Part shown: positions 42,479-51,114 of the stretch, piece after piece
How the letters are laid out: every line of letters starts with the position of its first letter
Numbering within the stretch: the first letter of the stretch is position 1
Source of the DNA: Chryseobacterium sp. IHB B 17019
Lineage (GTDB): Bacteria > Bacteroidota > Bacteroidia > Flavobacteriales > Weeksellaceae
Length of the DNA: 64,000 bases
Direction: 5' to 3'
Assembly (NCBI RefSeq): GCF_001456155.1
Contig: NZ_CP013293.1
Coordinates: 1,302,001-1,366,000, forward strand
Position numbers and translations under genes: made by a program
Notes under the pieces: generated by a model
Databases searched by the model: none
Told to the model about the DNA's origin: nothing
Seen by the model: the letters and a program-made list of their open reading frames with translations, nothing else

Positions 42479-44626
42479 TTATTCCGGTTCTGCAATACCC
42501 AGAAAAATAACAACACCGTCTCCACCGGGATTATCCAATACATCCACAATGGCGGAAGGCTTCCAGTTGTTCATACACCAGAGATTTCCGGCACCGTCAA
42601 TATTGGTTGAGGTAAGCCGCATGATGGGTTGGTAGCACTGCATTTGTACGGGCTCAAGCTTGGAACCCGGTGTTTGTGGTTTTGTTTGGGTGCCATACAG
42701 AGGCTGTCCGTTGGCAAGGGTCACTTCAGAACCGCCTGTCGGCACGGTAAGAAGCATTGCGGTATTCGGTTTTGAAGGTTCCCTAAGCATTGTTACCCCG
42801 AAAGGCCCCTGCATATCAAGCGCTAAATTTTCCTTAAAATCCGTTTCATGCCCGAAATTAGCGAGAAAAACGGTTTGTTTGCTGTCGATCTTCACTCCCC
42901 AAGGTGCATATGTATTTGTATCATAATACCCCTTAACAGTTGAAAGATCATTGCTAAGTATTGTCGCGCGGTTACTGCTTACACCAACAACTACCACATC
43001 ACCTTCACCGTTTATCGTGATCTGACGTAAAGATTCATAGCCTTCCTGTTTGTTGGCACTTTCGGAATAATCACTGAACCAATAATTTTTAACAACCAAA
43101 GTATTATCCTCAATCGTTACTTTATAGACCGCGGAAAAGGCACAATTATCAGGATTGTTCTTATCATAATTACCAATGCAGGAGACATAAGCATTGCCTT
43201 TGTTATCAGGGGTAACATCAAATATCTTAAGATACGGTGTCCTACACCATTCGGGATCTGAATCCGGTAATTTTTTTACTGGAAACTCATTACAGATCAG
43301 AGTACGCTCCGGGGTGGGTCCTTTTTCCATATCTTCTTCTTTTTCCGGCTTTAAATATACAACCACAGCACTCGGCTCACTATCGAAAGGGTAAACTCCT
43401 AAAGGTGCCGGAGCAAAAGGCTCCTGGCTGCCTACCGAAGCCATCCAAAGGTTGCCATCCTTATCATATTCCATGCCCTGAACCCGTGAAAGACCCAATG
43501 TAAAGCCATTTGAAGGGCTTACAGGTCTGCCGTTCTTATAATAAAAACGGGATATGCTGCCTTCCTGCGGATTGTTGAACTCTGAACCCCAGCCAAAGTT
43601 CCCGAAGGAAATATACTTTTTGTCTGGACTTACCGCTACACCAAAGGCCACACCTAATAAACCTCCGCCCTGTACAGGTGAAAAATCTGTGGGTGTTGCA
43701 TCATATTTGTACACCGGGCAATGCGTTCCGGAATCTCCTGAACCGGCACGGAAGTTATTGGCAATCCATGCATTATCATCAGCATCAAAAACAACAAAAG
43801 CGGCACCGCTTGGAATAAAATTTTTAGCTCCGGAAGAATTGCTTTTTAAGGTAAGTGTCCAATTGTTGGGCGCTTTTTTATCCTCATCTACTTTCATAGA
43901 TACCAATGAATTTTCATAGATTTCTTCCATTCCTACCAGCATTTGATAAATATTCCCGGCATTAGTAAAAGGATCGTATAATATATTACGAACTGCCTGC
44001 AGAAAATTGTTGTTCGGTTTATCCGACGGATGCCACGCATACTCCAAAAACTGATCGTAAAACGGTTTGCCGGTATTACAGAGAGGATTGGTCAAACAGT
44101 AATAATACAAGTTGCATAAAGAGTTGAATATTGGATAACTGTTGGTTTCAAAGCCATTGGGGGATTGACTGATCATATCCCCGATACGGCCTTCTGTGCG
44201 GTAAATATTCTGCTTCATTCCGTAGGCAATCTTCATATTGCGTTCAGTACCTTTCATTTGTACAATGCCATCATCATTTACGGTGGTCATCCGCGCGAAG
44301 GTATAGATGGAAGCGACAGACGATTCCGGACATACTTTTACAATATTATCGACATCCGGAAGATAAAATGTGGCCAAAAGACTGAGCGGTTTACCCTGAA
44401 TGGTGTAAGCAGTATTTCCAATTGTATATCCGTCAATCAAAACGGTTACCGCGTAATATTGGGATTCATTTTCATTAACTTCAGCACTGAAAGTATTATT
44501 TTGAAAGCCAGTTTTAGAATTGACTGCCCCTACATAATTATCGACAATACCAAAAATCTGGAAGCTGCCCGAAGTAATTTGCATGTTTTTCAGCTCAACA
44601 CTGAATAGAATTGTTTTTGTAGACAT
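42479..44626 (-). CDS. Predicted beta-propeller protein, no signal peptide
   Basis: The 715-residue product starts MSTKTILFSVELKNM without any export signal. The first 130 residues are beta-rich, then a helical segment runs to about 240. From about 250 come repeated propeller-like blades with NHL/SMP-30-style turns: AAFVVFDADDNAWIANNF, GVAFGVAVSPDKKYISFGNFG, VQGMEYDKDGNLWMASVGS, IFDVTPDNKGNAYVSCIGN, WGVKIDSKQTVFLANFGH and TSTNIDGAGNLWCMNNW. The D-x-x-G-N-x-W pattern recurs at least three times. It is a stand-alone gene beside GH97 and may bind or sense something in the cytoplasm. No enzyme family is assigned. Confidence 0.65.
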   Translation of the reverse strand: MSTKTILFSVELKNMQITSGSFQIFGIVDNYVGAVNSKTGFQNNTFSAEVNENESQYYAVTVLIDGYTIGNTAYTIQGKPLSLLATFYLPDVDNIVKVCPESSVASIYTFARMTTVNDDGIVQMKGTERNMKIAYGMKQNIYRTEGRIGDMISQSPNGFETNSYPIFNSLCNLYYYCLTNPLCNTGKPFYDQFLEYAWHPSDKPNNNFLQAVRNILYDPFTNAGNIYQMLVGMEEIYENSLVSMKVDEDKKAPNNWTLTLKSNSSGAKNFIPSGAAFVVFDADDNAWIANNFRAGSGDSGTHCPVYKYDATPTDFSPVQGGGLLGVAFGVAVSPDKKYISFGNFGWGSEFNNPQEGSISRFYYKNGRPVSPSNGFTLGLSRVQGMEYDKDGNLWMASVGSQEPFAPAPLGVYPFDSEPSAVVVYLKPEKEEDMEKGPTPERTLICNEFPVKKLPDSDPEWCRTPYLKIFDVTPDNKGNAYVSCIGNYDKNNPDNCAFSAVYKVTIEDNTLVVKNYWFSDYSESANKQEGYESLRQITINGEGDVVVVGVSSNRATILSNDLSTVKGYYDTNTYAPWGVKIDSKQTVFLANFGHETDFKENLALDMQGPFGVTMLREPSKPNTAMLLTVPTGGSEVTLANGQPLYGTQTKPQTPGSKLEPVQMQCYQPIMRLTSTNIDGAGNLWCMNNWKPSAIVDVLDNPGGDGVVIFLGIAEPE

Positions 44627-44680
44627 AAAAGTGAGTTATGGTTATTAGTTTAGTTTTTATTTAATGCTTTAAATTTATAT

Positions 44681-46840
44681 TTAATTTTTTACTTTAATCG
44701 AAATGGCAAAACCGCCGCTTCTTACCATTTTGAAATTGATTTTTGATTTACTGGTAATCTTCTTTTTGTAGATGTTATAGCTCTGAGGATTGTTGATGTA
44801 ATCTGCATCTTTTCCGTCTTCATAGATCGTTGCTTCATATTTTTTTCCTTTATCCAAAAAAGAGAAATCTACGGTGTAATCTCGCTTATTTTCGTCCGTA
44901 ATTCCGCCTACAAACCAGTTTTCCGTACCTTTTGCTTTTCTTGCCGTCACAATATAATCGCCAGGTTCTGCTGATAATATTTTTGTGTCATCCCAATCAG
45001 CTGCAACATCCTTGATAAACTGGAAAGCATCCATGTGTCTTTTGTAGTTTTCCGGTAAATCCGCCGCCATCTGAAGTGGCATGTACATCACAACATACAG
45101 GGCAAGTTGCTTTGCAATGGTAGTTTTCACAAAACGTTTATCTCCAGGGAAATAATAATCCAATTTGGTTTGGAAAATCCCCGGAGTATAATCCATTGAA
45201 CCTCCCATCCATCTTGTAAATGGCAAAATTGTCTGATGATCAGGATTATTTCCTTCAAAAGCTTCGTGTTCCGTTCCTCTTGCAGCTTCTGCGGAAATCC
45301 AGTTGGGATAAGTTCTGCTTTCTCCGCCCGGACGTACGGATTCATGGGAGTTCACCATGATTTTATATTCGTTGGCTTTTTCTGCAATTCTGTAATAATG
45401 ATTGATCGTCCACTGAGAATAATGATGCTCACCGCGAGGAATCATATCCCCGACATAGCCTGTCTTTACGGCGTCATAACCATATTTATTCATTAATTGG
45501 AAGGCTTTGTCCGCCCATCTTTCATAGTTCGTGGCAGAACCCGAGGTTTCGTGGTGCATGATGAGCTTTATTCCTTTTGAATGAGCATATTCATTCAGCA
45601 TTTTAATATCAAAATCAGGATACGGCGTGATAAAATCGAAAACATATTCTTTGTAATGCCCGTACCAGTCTTCCCAACCGATATTCCAGCCTTCGATCAA
45701 TAATCCGTCGAAGCCGTTTTCTGCGGCAAAATCGATGTATTCCTTTACTTTTGTGTTATTGGCGCCGTGTTTTCCGTTGGGAGTTAATTTTGAAAAATCT
45801 GTTTTATCAAGATGAACATTTGATTGCGGCTGACCGTATGCCCACTGCGATTTTCCGATAATCATTTCCCACCAGACGCCCATATATTTTGTCGGATGAA
45901 TGTAGGATGTGTCAGTATATTTTGTGGGTTCATTAAGATTAAACATCATTTTTGAGTCTAAGACTTCCTCTGCTTTCGGGGAAACAATAATCGTTCTCCA
46001 CGGTGAAACAGCCGATGTCTGGATATAGCCTTTTGATCCCTGTTTGTCTGGGGTAAGGTGAGTTTTAAACTTAAAATTCTGAGCATCAACTTCAAGATGG
46101 GATGCCGGATAATTCAACACTGCGGCTTCTCCTACATTGACGTATAAAGGATTTTTACCTTCTTTTTTAAGCATTAAAGGAGATTGAACTGCATTTTTAA
46201 GTAAAGCCTGAGAAGAATGATTGTCAAATGCCTGATCCCATCTGCCGGGAATTTCGGAGATTTTTGTTTCCTGATACCTGTATTCCTGAGATTCATAGTC
46301 AGCGACGATCCACCACGCTTTCATATCGGTTGGGAAATCAATTTCAGAATCTTCTTCCCTGATCACAAAATAATTAAGATTTTTCTGCTGAGGAAATTCA
46401 TATCTGAAGCCTAATCCGTCATTAAACAGTCTGAATTTTACAATCATATTTCTGTCTAAAGAAGCTTGATATAAAGTAACCGCTAATTCATTGTAATTGT
46501 TGATGTAATTTTTCTTTTCCCCTAAAACAGGCTGCCAGGTTTCGTTTTTGGAGTCTCTTTTTTCATCGGTTTTGGTAAAACCATTATTTAAATCATTTTT
46601 TGCGTCCTCAGGTTTTGCGACTTCGGAAGCGAATTTGATAGCCGTATCTTTAAACAATCTTAATCCCAATTTGGAATCTTCCACTACAACATTTCCGTTG
46701 TATTTCAGGTTGTAGTACGGTACTCCCTGTTTCAACTGAAAGTTCATTTCAAATTTTCCGTCCGGCGATTTTAAAGATTGTGCATTCATTCCAGCACAGA
46801 TCATTGAGAACAATACTGCTCCAATTGTAATCTTTTTCAT
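44681..46840 (-). CDS. GH97 glycoside hydrolase (SusB-like, inverting subgroup)
   Basis: The 719-residue product has a signal peptide (ending near GMNAQ), an N-terminal beta-supersandwich (SPDGKFEMNFQLKQGVPYYNLKYNG) and a (beta/alpha)8 barrel. Carboxylates line up with SusB at a constant offset of eight by my count: Glu431 in LIMHHETSGS, Glu500 in VNSHESVRPGG, and the general acid Glu524 in ARGTEHEAFEG. SusB numbers, from memory, are 439, 508 and 532. This points to the inverting alpha-glucosidase subgroup rather than the retaining alpha-galactosidase one. It probably acts in the periplasm. There is no susC/susD next to it, so it looks like an orphan enzyme. Confidence 0.92.
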   Translation of the reverse strand: MKKITIGAVLFSMICAGMNAQSLKSPDGKFEMNFQLKQGVPYYNLKYNGNVVVEDSKLGLRLFKDTAIKFASEVAKPEDAKNDLNNGFTKTDEKRDSKNETWQPVLGEKKNYINNYNELAVTLYQASLDRNMIVKFRLFNDGLGFRYEFPQQKNLNYFVIREEDSEIDFPTDMKAWWIVADYESQEYRYQETKISEIPGRWDQAFDNHSSQALLKNAVQSPLMLKKEGKNPLYVNVGEAAVLNYPASHLEVDAQNFKFKTHLTPDKQGSKGYIQTSAVSPWRTIIVSPKAEEVLDSKMMFNLNEPTKYTDTSYIHPTKYMGVWWEMIIGKSQWAYGQPQSNVHLDKTDFSKLTPNGKHGANNTKVKEYIDFAAENGFDGLLIEGWNIGWEDWYGHYKEYVFDFITPYPDFDIKMLNEYAHSKGIKLIMHHETSGSATNYERWADKAFQLMNKYGYDAVKTGYVGDMIPRGEHHYSQWTINHYYRIAEKANEYKIMVNSHESVRPGGESRTYPNWISAEAARGTEHEAFEGNNPDHQTILPFTRWMGGSMDYTPGIFQTKLDYYFPGDKRFVKTTIAKQLALYVVMYMPLQMAADLPENYKRHMDAFQFIKDVAADWDDTKILSAEPGDYIVTARKAKGTENWFVGGITDENKRDYTVDFSFLDKGKKYEATIYEDGKDADYINNPQSYNIYKKKITSKSKINFKMVRSGGFAISIKVKN

Positions 46841-46963
46841 ATTAAGCTATTTGGTAGCTTAAAATTAAAGAAAGTTTTGCCGAACCGCAATATTTTTTAA
46901 ATGAAATCAATAATAATACATTATTAAAATAAGTTCTGTAAAAACAGTCAAAAAAACAAGATT

Positions 46964-47575
46964 CTATATCTCCCGGATCAGTCGAAAAGTAAGGTTGATT
47001 CTGGGTTTCATCGGTTTGGAAGACTTGGCAATACGATGTTCCCAATTCACCTGTAAATCTCCTTTCATAATCAGCAAAGAACCGTGTGGGAGGGCCAAAC
47101 TGTATTTCTGCCGGTGATCATCAACTTTTCTGAAATCAAAATTTCTGGCTTGGCCTAGACTTACAGAAGCAATCACCGGACGGTTTCCCAGCTCACTTTC
47201 TTTGTCGCGGTGCCATGCAACGGAGTCGTTCCCGTCACGATAAAGATTCAGTAATACAGAATTGAACTCATAGCCGGATGATTCCTCTATTTTTTGCTTT
47301 AAAGACAACAGCTCAGGAGTCCATTGATTGACATTGAATTCGTTGCCTCCCAGTTGGTATAATTTGCTGCTATCGCCGTACCAGGCCGTTAAACGAGGAG
47401 TCAGAACCGTTTTATCGTACATTTTTTGGGTTCTCTGCTTCCAGGGTGCCTGGTGAAGCAGGATTTCTTTAAGTTCAGTTGCTTCTTTTTCAGATAAAAA
47501 ATGTTCCGTGTATTCCAATAATTCTTTTGGAAACTGGAAGAATTCATCTGAATTAAATAAGCTAAGCTGATCCAT
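46964..47575 (-). CDS. AlkB-like 2-oxoglutarate/Fe(II) dioxygenase (alkylated DNA repair)
   Basis: The 203-residue product has the iron-binding triad His122 and Asp124 in AWHRDKESELG plus His180 in NWEHRIAK, and the 2-oxoglutarate arginines in KPRINLTFR. PRLTAWYGD and PHGSLLIMKGDLQ are typical of the AlkB homologue group found in bacteria and resembling ALKBH2/3. It would remove alkyl lesions from DNA bases in the cytoplasm. It is 120 bases upstream of the GH97 gene on the same strand, probably a separate unit. Confidence 0.9.
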   Translation of the reverse strand: MDQLSLFNSDEFFQFPKELLEYTEHFLSEKEATELKEILLHQAPWKQRTQKMYDKTVLTPRLTAWYGDSSKLYQLGGNEFNVNQWTPELLSLKQKIEESSGYEFNSVLLNLYRDGNDSVAWHRDKESELGNRPVIASVSLGQARNFDFRKVDDHRQKYSLALPHGSLLIMKGDLQVNWEHRIAKSSKPMKPRINLTFRLIREI

Positions 47576-47726
47576 ACATTGTTATTGAAAAAAGTATTCT
47601 TTATGAAAATTTTTTACCGACTTAAAAACGAATATAAAAAGAATTTTTTTAATGATATTTAGATTAATAAAGAAAAAATGGTACAATTTATTCATTATCA
47701 AAAGTACACCATCAAAAATATCATTT

Positions 47727-47960
47727 ATGAATTACGAAGAAGCAAAACAATATAAGAAAGAAGCTTTACAGAAAGCCGATGAATCTGTATTACAAAACTT
47801 TCACATTGTGATAACACCTTCTGATACCGGGGAAAGTGTAAAATTTATTGAAGACTTTCTGAAATCACCGGAATCCTTTAATGACAAAAGCTGTCAGGAT
47901 TATTGCTCCAACGATGAGTATGAAGTGGTGAGCTTTAAAAAGGAAAAAGACGATGATTAA
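47727..47960 (+). CDS. Small acidic hypothetical protein, 77 residues
   Basis: The start at 47727 (MNYEEAKQYKKEALQKADES) is chosen because the open frame before it reads as spacer-like, basic sequence. The product is soluble and acidic at the end (FKKEKDDD), with VLQNFHIVITPSDTGESVKFIEDFLKSPESFNDKSCQDYCSNDEYEVVSF forming a possible alpha/beta fold with two cysteines. No family is recognised. It is a stand-alone gene divergent from the AlkB-like gene. Confidence 0.55.
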   Translation: MNYEEAKQYKKEALQKADESVLQNFHIVITPSDTGESVKFIEDFLKSPESFNDKSCQDYCSNDEYEVVSFKKEKDDD

Positions 47961-48043
47961 ACCCTAAGTTAATTTATTGTTTCATAGAATATTAATCTAT
48001 TATTTTAAATAATCAATAAATATTTTTTAATAAATATTCACAT

Positions 48044-48088
48044 TGTGATTGGTGTCATAAAAATAAAATTTTGTATTTGTTAAGTTTG
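48044..48088 (+). promoter_or_regulatory. Promoter with Crp/Fnr-type palindrome, cyanophycinase-like operon
   Basis: TGTGATTGGTGTCATA at 48044-48059 is a TGA-N6-TCA palindrome. It is followed after 21 bases by TAAGTTTG at 48081-48088, an exact TAnnTTTG -7 element. The palindrome centre would be near -41, the class II activator position. The same core and the identical 21-base spacing occur on the minus strand at 56212-56168. The Crp/Fnr protein encoded at 56300-56896 is the natural candidate. Confidence 0.7.
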
Positions 48089-48110
48089 AAATAACCAAAT
48101 CAATATAAAT

Positions 48111-48347
48111 ATGAAAACTTTAATATTTTGTGCACTATTTCTGTGCATACTGACGAGCTGTACAAAATCCGAAACTCAGTACCAGAACCAGGACAATAAA
48201 AGAGAATCGGTGAACAACCCATCCTCGGATACCATTCAGACCTTAAACGAAATAGCCGACACGCTTCAACACAGAAACGACAGCGCAAGTGTAGAAACCG
48301 ATAACGAAAATCTTCAAAATAAGAAACAATATGATTCCAAAAGGTAG
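48111..48347 (+). CDS. Small lipoprotein, 78 residues
   Basis: The product has a lipoprotein signal ending in LTSC (Cys17), followed by 60 polar, Asn/Gln/Asp-rich residues with no predicted fold. It lies 50 bases downstream of the palindromic Crp/Fnr-type promoter. It overlaps the next gene by 17 bases, which couples their translation. A similar small lipoprotein (55929-56141) stands behind the matching promoter elsewhere in the window. Function is unknown. Confidence 0.7.
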   Translation: MKTLIFCALFLCILTSCTKSETQYQNQDNKRESVNNPSSDTIQTLNEIADTLQHRNDSASVETDNENLQNKKQYDSKR

Positions 48348-49125
48348 ATTAGTTATTATAGGAGGCAGTCAGGCTGGAGATTTGAGGACAGAAAAACCTT
48401 GCAGTCCACATTTTTCATGTGAGGAAATTTTTCAGCTTATTTCAAAAAATACATCAAATCGTATTGAATTGATAAGCTTCTCGAAGAGTTCCATAGAAAA
48501 ATATTCGGGACTGCTTGTAGAAGCCGGATATTCCAATTTTGATTACATCCATATTCATGAAAATCAGCCTTTGAATGATAATTTCCATGAAAGACTTTCT
48601 AAGGCGGATGCGATTTTCTTTCTTGATGATATTCCGGATATCCGGGAGATGCTGAACAGTTCTTCTATTCTGGATCTTTTGTACAGGAAATTCTTACTCG
48701 AAAGTAATTTTACGATAGCGGGAATAGGAGCGGGAGGAATGTGCCTGTCAAAGCTTATCATTAAAAATGACGGGACAGGCGAAGGTCTTGGCTTTGTCAA
48801 CAATTGTATCATTGATACGCAATTCGACTATAAATCAAGATTTAAAAGCCTGGTGCGCACCGTGATTTTAAATAATGACTGTTTGGGATTGGGGCTCACA
48901 GAAGGTATGGTCTTAATTATTGAGCAGGGAAGCGATGTTTACTGCAAAGGAAAAGGTTCTGTAATGCTGGTGAATGCTAGAAATGTAAGTAAAGACAGGA
49001 TCAAAGCGGTAGAAAAAGGAAGTTCCATATTTGTGAAAAACCTGAAGGGCCATATTTTGACTGACGGTTCGCGGCTAAACCTGATGAATGCGGAAGTGAT
49101 GCAGAAGAAACTTAGCCTGGCTTAA
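48331..49125 (+). CDS. Cyanophycinase-like protein (S51 family) lacking catalytic residues
   Basis: The 264-residue product starts MIPKGRLVIIGG like its downstream neighbour and keeps the fold markers. The catalytic positions are changed. The nucleophile motif GTSAGA reads GIGAGG (Gly133 in place of Ser), the DTHF histidine reads DTQF (Gln164), and the substrate-pocket GGDQ reads LDDIP (98-102). Cyanophycinases of this family release Arg-Asp dipeptides from cyanophycin. This copy should be inactive as a hydrolase and could be a binding or partner subunit. It overlaps the lipoprotein gene and precedes the intact copy by 61 bases. Confidence 0.82.
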   Translation: MIPKGRLVIIGGSQAGDLRTEKPCSPHFSCEEIFQLISKNTSNRIELISFSKSSIEKYSGLLVEAGYSNFDYIHIHENQPLNDNFHERLSKADAIFFLDDIPDIREMLNSSSILDLLYRKFLLESNFTIAGIGAGGMCLSKLIIKNDGTGEGLGFVNNCIIDTQFDYKSRFKSLVRTVILNNDCLGLGLTEGMVLIIEQGSDVYCKGKGSVMLVNARNVSKDRIKAVEKGSSIFVKNLKGHILTDGSRLNLMNAEVMQKKLSLA

Positions 49126-49186
49126 ACTTAAAAAATACATTTTTAAAAATTCAATTCGAATCATTTAAACTTAAAAATAATTGATT

Positions 49187-50035
49187 ATGATTCCAAAAGG
49201 GAGATTGCTCATTATAGGCGGTAAAGAAGACAGAGATGATAATGATATAGAAATGGAAGGGAAAAACAACGATTTCTCTCCACATGAAATTCTTAAACTA
49301 CTGGTAAAATCAAAAGATGACCGTATCGAAGTCATCACCACGGCAACTTCCGAGCCTGAAAGTATGCGCAAAACCTATGAGGAAACTTTTTCCGACATAG
49401 GCTATACCAATTTTGACTTTCTGGATTTTTGTGATGATCAGATCCACATAGATTATCAGGTAAAAAGGATTTCCGCTGCTAAAGCAGTATTTTTTACAGG
49501 AGGTGATCAGGAGCGGATATGTGAAGCACTGGAACAATCAGTAATAAAAAAAGTTCTGATGGAAAAATACCTCAACGAAGAGGATTTTACGATAGCCGGA
49601 ACAAGTGCCGGAGCCATGTGCATGCCAAAAATTGTGATCGTGGAAGCTGAAAATGGTGAAGCGATGTTGGAAAACGACATAGAGCTGGATTCTGGGTTGG
49701 GATTTATCGATAATTGTATTGTTGATACTCATTTCGTTCATCGGGCAAGGTTTGGAAGGCTTGCGCACGCGATCATACTTCATCAGGAATATTGGGGAAT
49801 CGGCCTGGGTGAAGATACGGCATTAATGATCGAAGAGGGAAGTAAGGCTACCTGCCGTGGATCGGGGATGGTCTGGATTCTGGATGCTGAAAATATAGGA
49901 AAGACCAACATCAAAACGGTAAAAAAAGGATGTCCTATTTACGCAGAGAATCTTAAAGTACATATTCTGACAGAAAATTGCCAGTTTGATCTTAAAGATG
50001 GAATATTTAAAGGAAATAAAGAAGAAGCTTCCTAA
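49187..50035 (+). CDS. Cyanophycinase-like serine peptidase (S51 family), active-site residues intact
   Basis: The start at 49187 matches the MIPKGRL start of the paralogue upstream; a TTG two codons earlier is not needed. The 282-residue product has FTGGDQ (105-108), the nucleophile Ser140 in AGTSAGAM, and His182 in IVDTHFVHRARFGRL, as expected for the S51 catalytic set. Family members hydrolyse cyanophycin (multi-L-arginyl-poly-L-aspartate) exolytically. No cyanophycin synthetase is in the window, so the substrate may be cyanophycin made elsewhere or another beta-Asp peptide. It is the third gene of the lipoprotein operon. Confidence 0.88.
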   Translation: MIPKGRLLIIGGKEDRDDNDIEMEGKNNDFSPHEILKLLVKSKDDRIEVITTATSEPESMRKTYEETFSDIGYTNFDFLDFCDDQIHIDYQVKRISAAKAVFFTGGDQERICEALEQSVIKKVLMEKYLNEEDFTIAGTSAGAMCMPKIVIVEAENGEAMLENDIELDSGLGFIDNCIVDTHFVHRARFGRLAHAIILHQEYWGIGLGEDTALMIEEGSKATCRGSGMVWILDAENIGKTNIKTVKKGCPIYAENLKVHILTENCQFDLKDGIFKGNKEEAS

Positions 50036-50054
50036 TTATGTAATGTGAGTTCCT

Positions 50055-50420
50055 TCATTCTTTTGAATTGATTATATAATAGATCCAATAGAGTAAAAAC
50101 AAAATCTGCAAAACTCCGTCAATAAGATAAGTCCATTTTATAACTCCTGTAAAATGATAGTAAAAGTCAATTCCTATCAGTACAAAACAGCAAAGCATAA
50201 TGGAAAGTACAATGATGAGATTCCTTTTTGGATTAAAGGTAAGATATGCTAACAGCAGGCAATACGGCAAAAGTAAAACACTCACCGTTTTTACCAGCCA
50301 GATATCAGTTTTATCCCCCGTTATGGCTAAAAAGCTTTCAAGATGGATAAACGGCCAGACGGCGGTCACAAAATAATACAATGCCTGTATAGCAGGAAAA
50401 ATTTTATACTTTTTTCGCAT
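50055..50420 (-). CDS. Small membrane protein, 121 residues
   Basis: The product has four hydrophobic segments (FPAIQALYYFVTAVWPFIH, TVSVLLLPYCLLLAYL, LIIVLSIMLCCFVLIGIDFYY, YLIDGVLQILFLLYWIYYII) joined by short polar loops, and so lies in the inner membrane. No family is recognised. It is convergent with the cyanophycinase-like gene, with 19 bases between stops. A terminator for the gene upstream sits just before its start. Confidence 0.7.
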   Translation of the reverse strand: MRKKYKIFPAIQALYYFVTAVWPFIHLESFLAITGDKTDIWLVKTVSVLLLPYCLLLAYLTFNPKRNLIIVLSIMLCCFVLIGIDFYYHFTGVIKWTYLIDGVLQILFLLYWIYYIINSKE

Positions 50421-50430
50421 ATTTTTAAAG

Positions 50431-50462
50431 AAAAAAAGCCATATAAAATGATATATGGCTTT
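50431..50462 (-). terminator. Rho-independent terminator after the DUF892 gene
   Basis: On the minus strand AGCCATAT and ATATGGCT pair around a short AT loop and are followed by TTTTTTT. It lies 12 bases after the stop of the ferritin-like gene that ends at 50474. Confidence 0.8.
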
Positions 50463-50473
50463 ATTTTATGAGG

Positions 50474-51043
50474 TTAATCTTCTTGCTCTGCATCAAAATT
50501 AATTGATGTTTCTGCAATTTCCGTAAGATTATAATCCGTATCTTCTTCTTCCTGAAGAGTAGCTTCCAGCAGATCTGCAGCTTTATCTTCTCCTAAAGTA
50601 ATAGCAAGCTGGATGAGGCCTCCATAACTGGCGATCTCATAATGTTCTACCTTTTGTGCTGCTATGATCAGTGCGGCATCTCGGGTCATAGAACCTTCTT
50701 CAGTAGATTTTATAACTTCCTGACCTTCTTTGATAATACCTTCAATAGCTTCACATTTTTTCTTTTGAGGTTCTTCATTTAATAATTTAAAAACCTTTTC
50801 CAGGCGTTTTACCTGTTTTTCTGTCTGTAGCTGATGATCTTCAAAAGCATCTTTTAACTCTTCCGTTGTCGCAGCTTCCTGCATTTCCTTGAGAGCTTCT
50901 ATGATGGCTTCTTCAGCGTAATAGATATCCTTTAAGGCATCTACAAAGAATTTTTTTAATGAAGAACTTTTCTCATTGGATGGAGTAATTGCTGAAAGTG
51001 CTTTTTCTGCAATATTGCCGATTGTACTTGTTGTTTTTGCCAT
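50474..51043 (-). CDS. YciE/YciF-type ferritin-like protein (DUF892)
   Basis: The 189-residue product is a helical bundle with the DUF892 pattern: SLKKFFVDALKDIYYAEEAIIEALKEMQEAATTEELKDAFEDHQLQTEKQVKRLEKVF. Glu/His positions follow for a di-metal site (EHYEIASYGGLIQLAITLG, LEATLQEEEDTDYNLTEIA). In enterobacteria the homologues YciE/YciF belong to the osmotic and general stress response; the reaction is unknown. It is cytoplasmic. It lies 71 bases after the KGG-repeat protein gene, another stress-type family, and ends in its own terminator. Confidence 0.88.
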   Translation of the reverse strand: MAKTTSTIGNIAEKALSAITPSNEKSSSLKKFFVDALKDIYYAEEAIIEALKEMQEAATTEELKDAFEDHQLQTEKQVKRLEKVFKLLNEEPQKKKCEAIEGIIKEGQEVIKSTEEGSMTRDAALIIAAQKVEHYEIASYGGLIQLAITLGEDKAADLLEATLQEEEDTDYNLTEIAETSINFDAEQED

Positions 51044-51114
51044 GATTGTTATTTGTTTTAAATTAAAAGGTTACCCCTTTTTTTAAAAAGAGGTAACCAA
51101 ATATCAACTATGAA

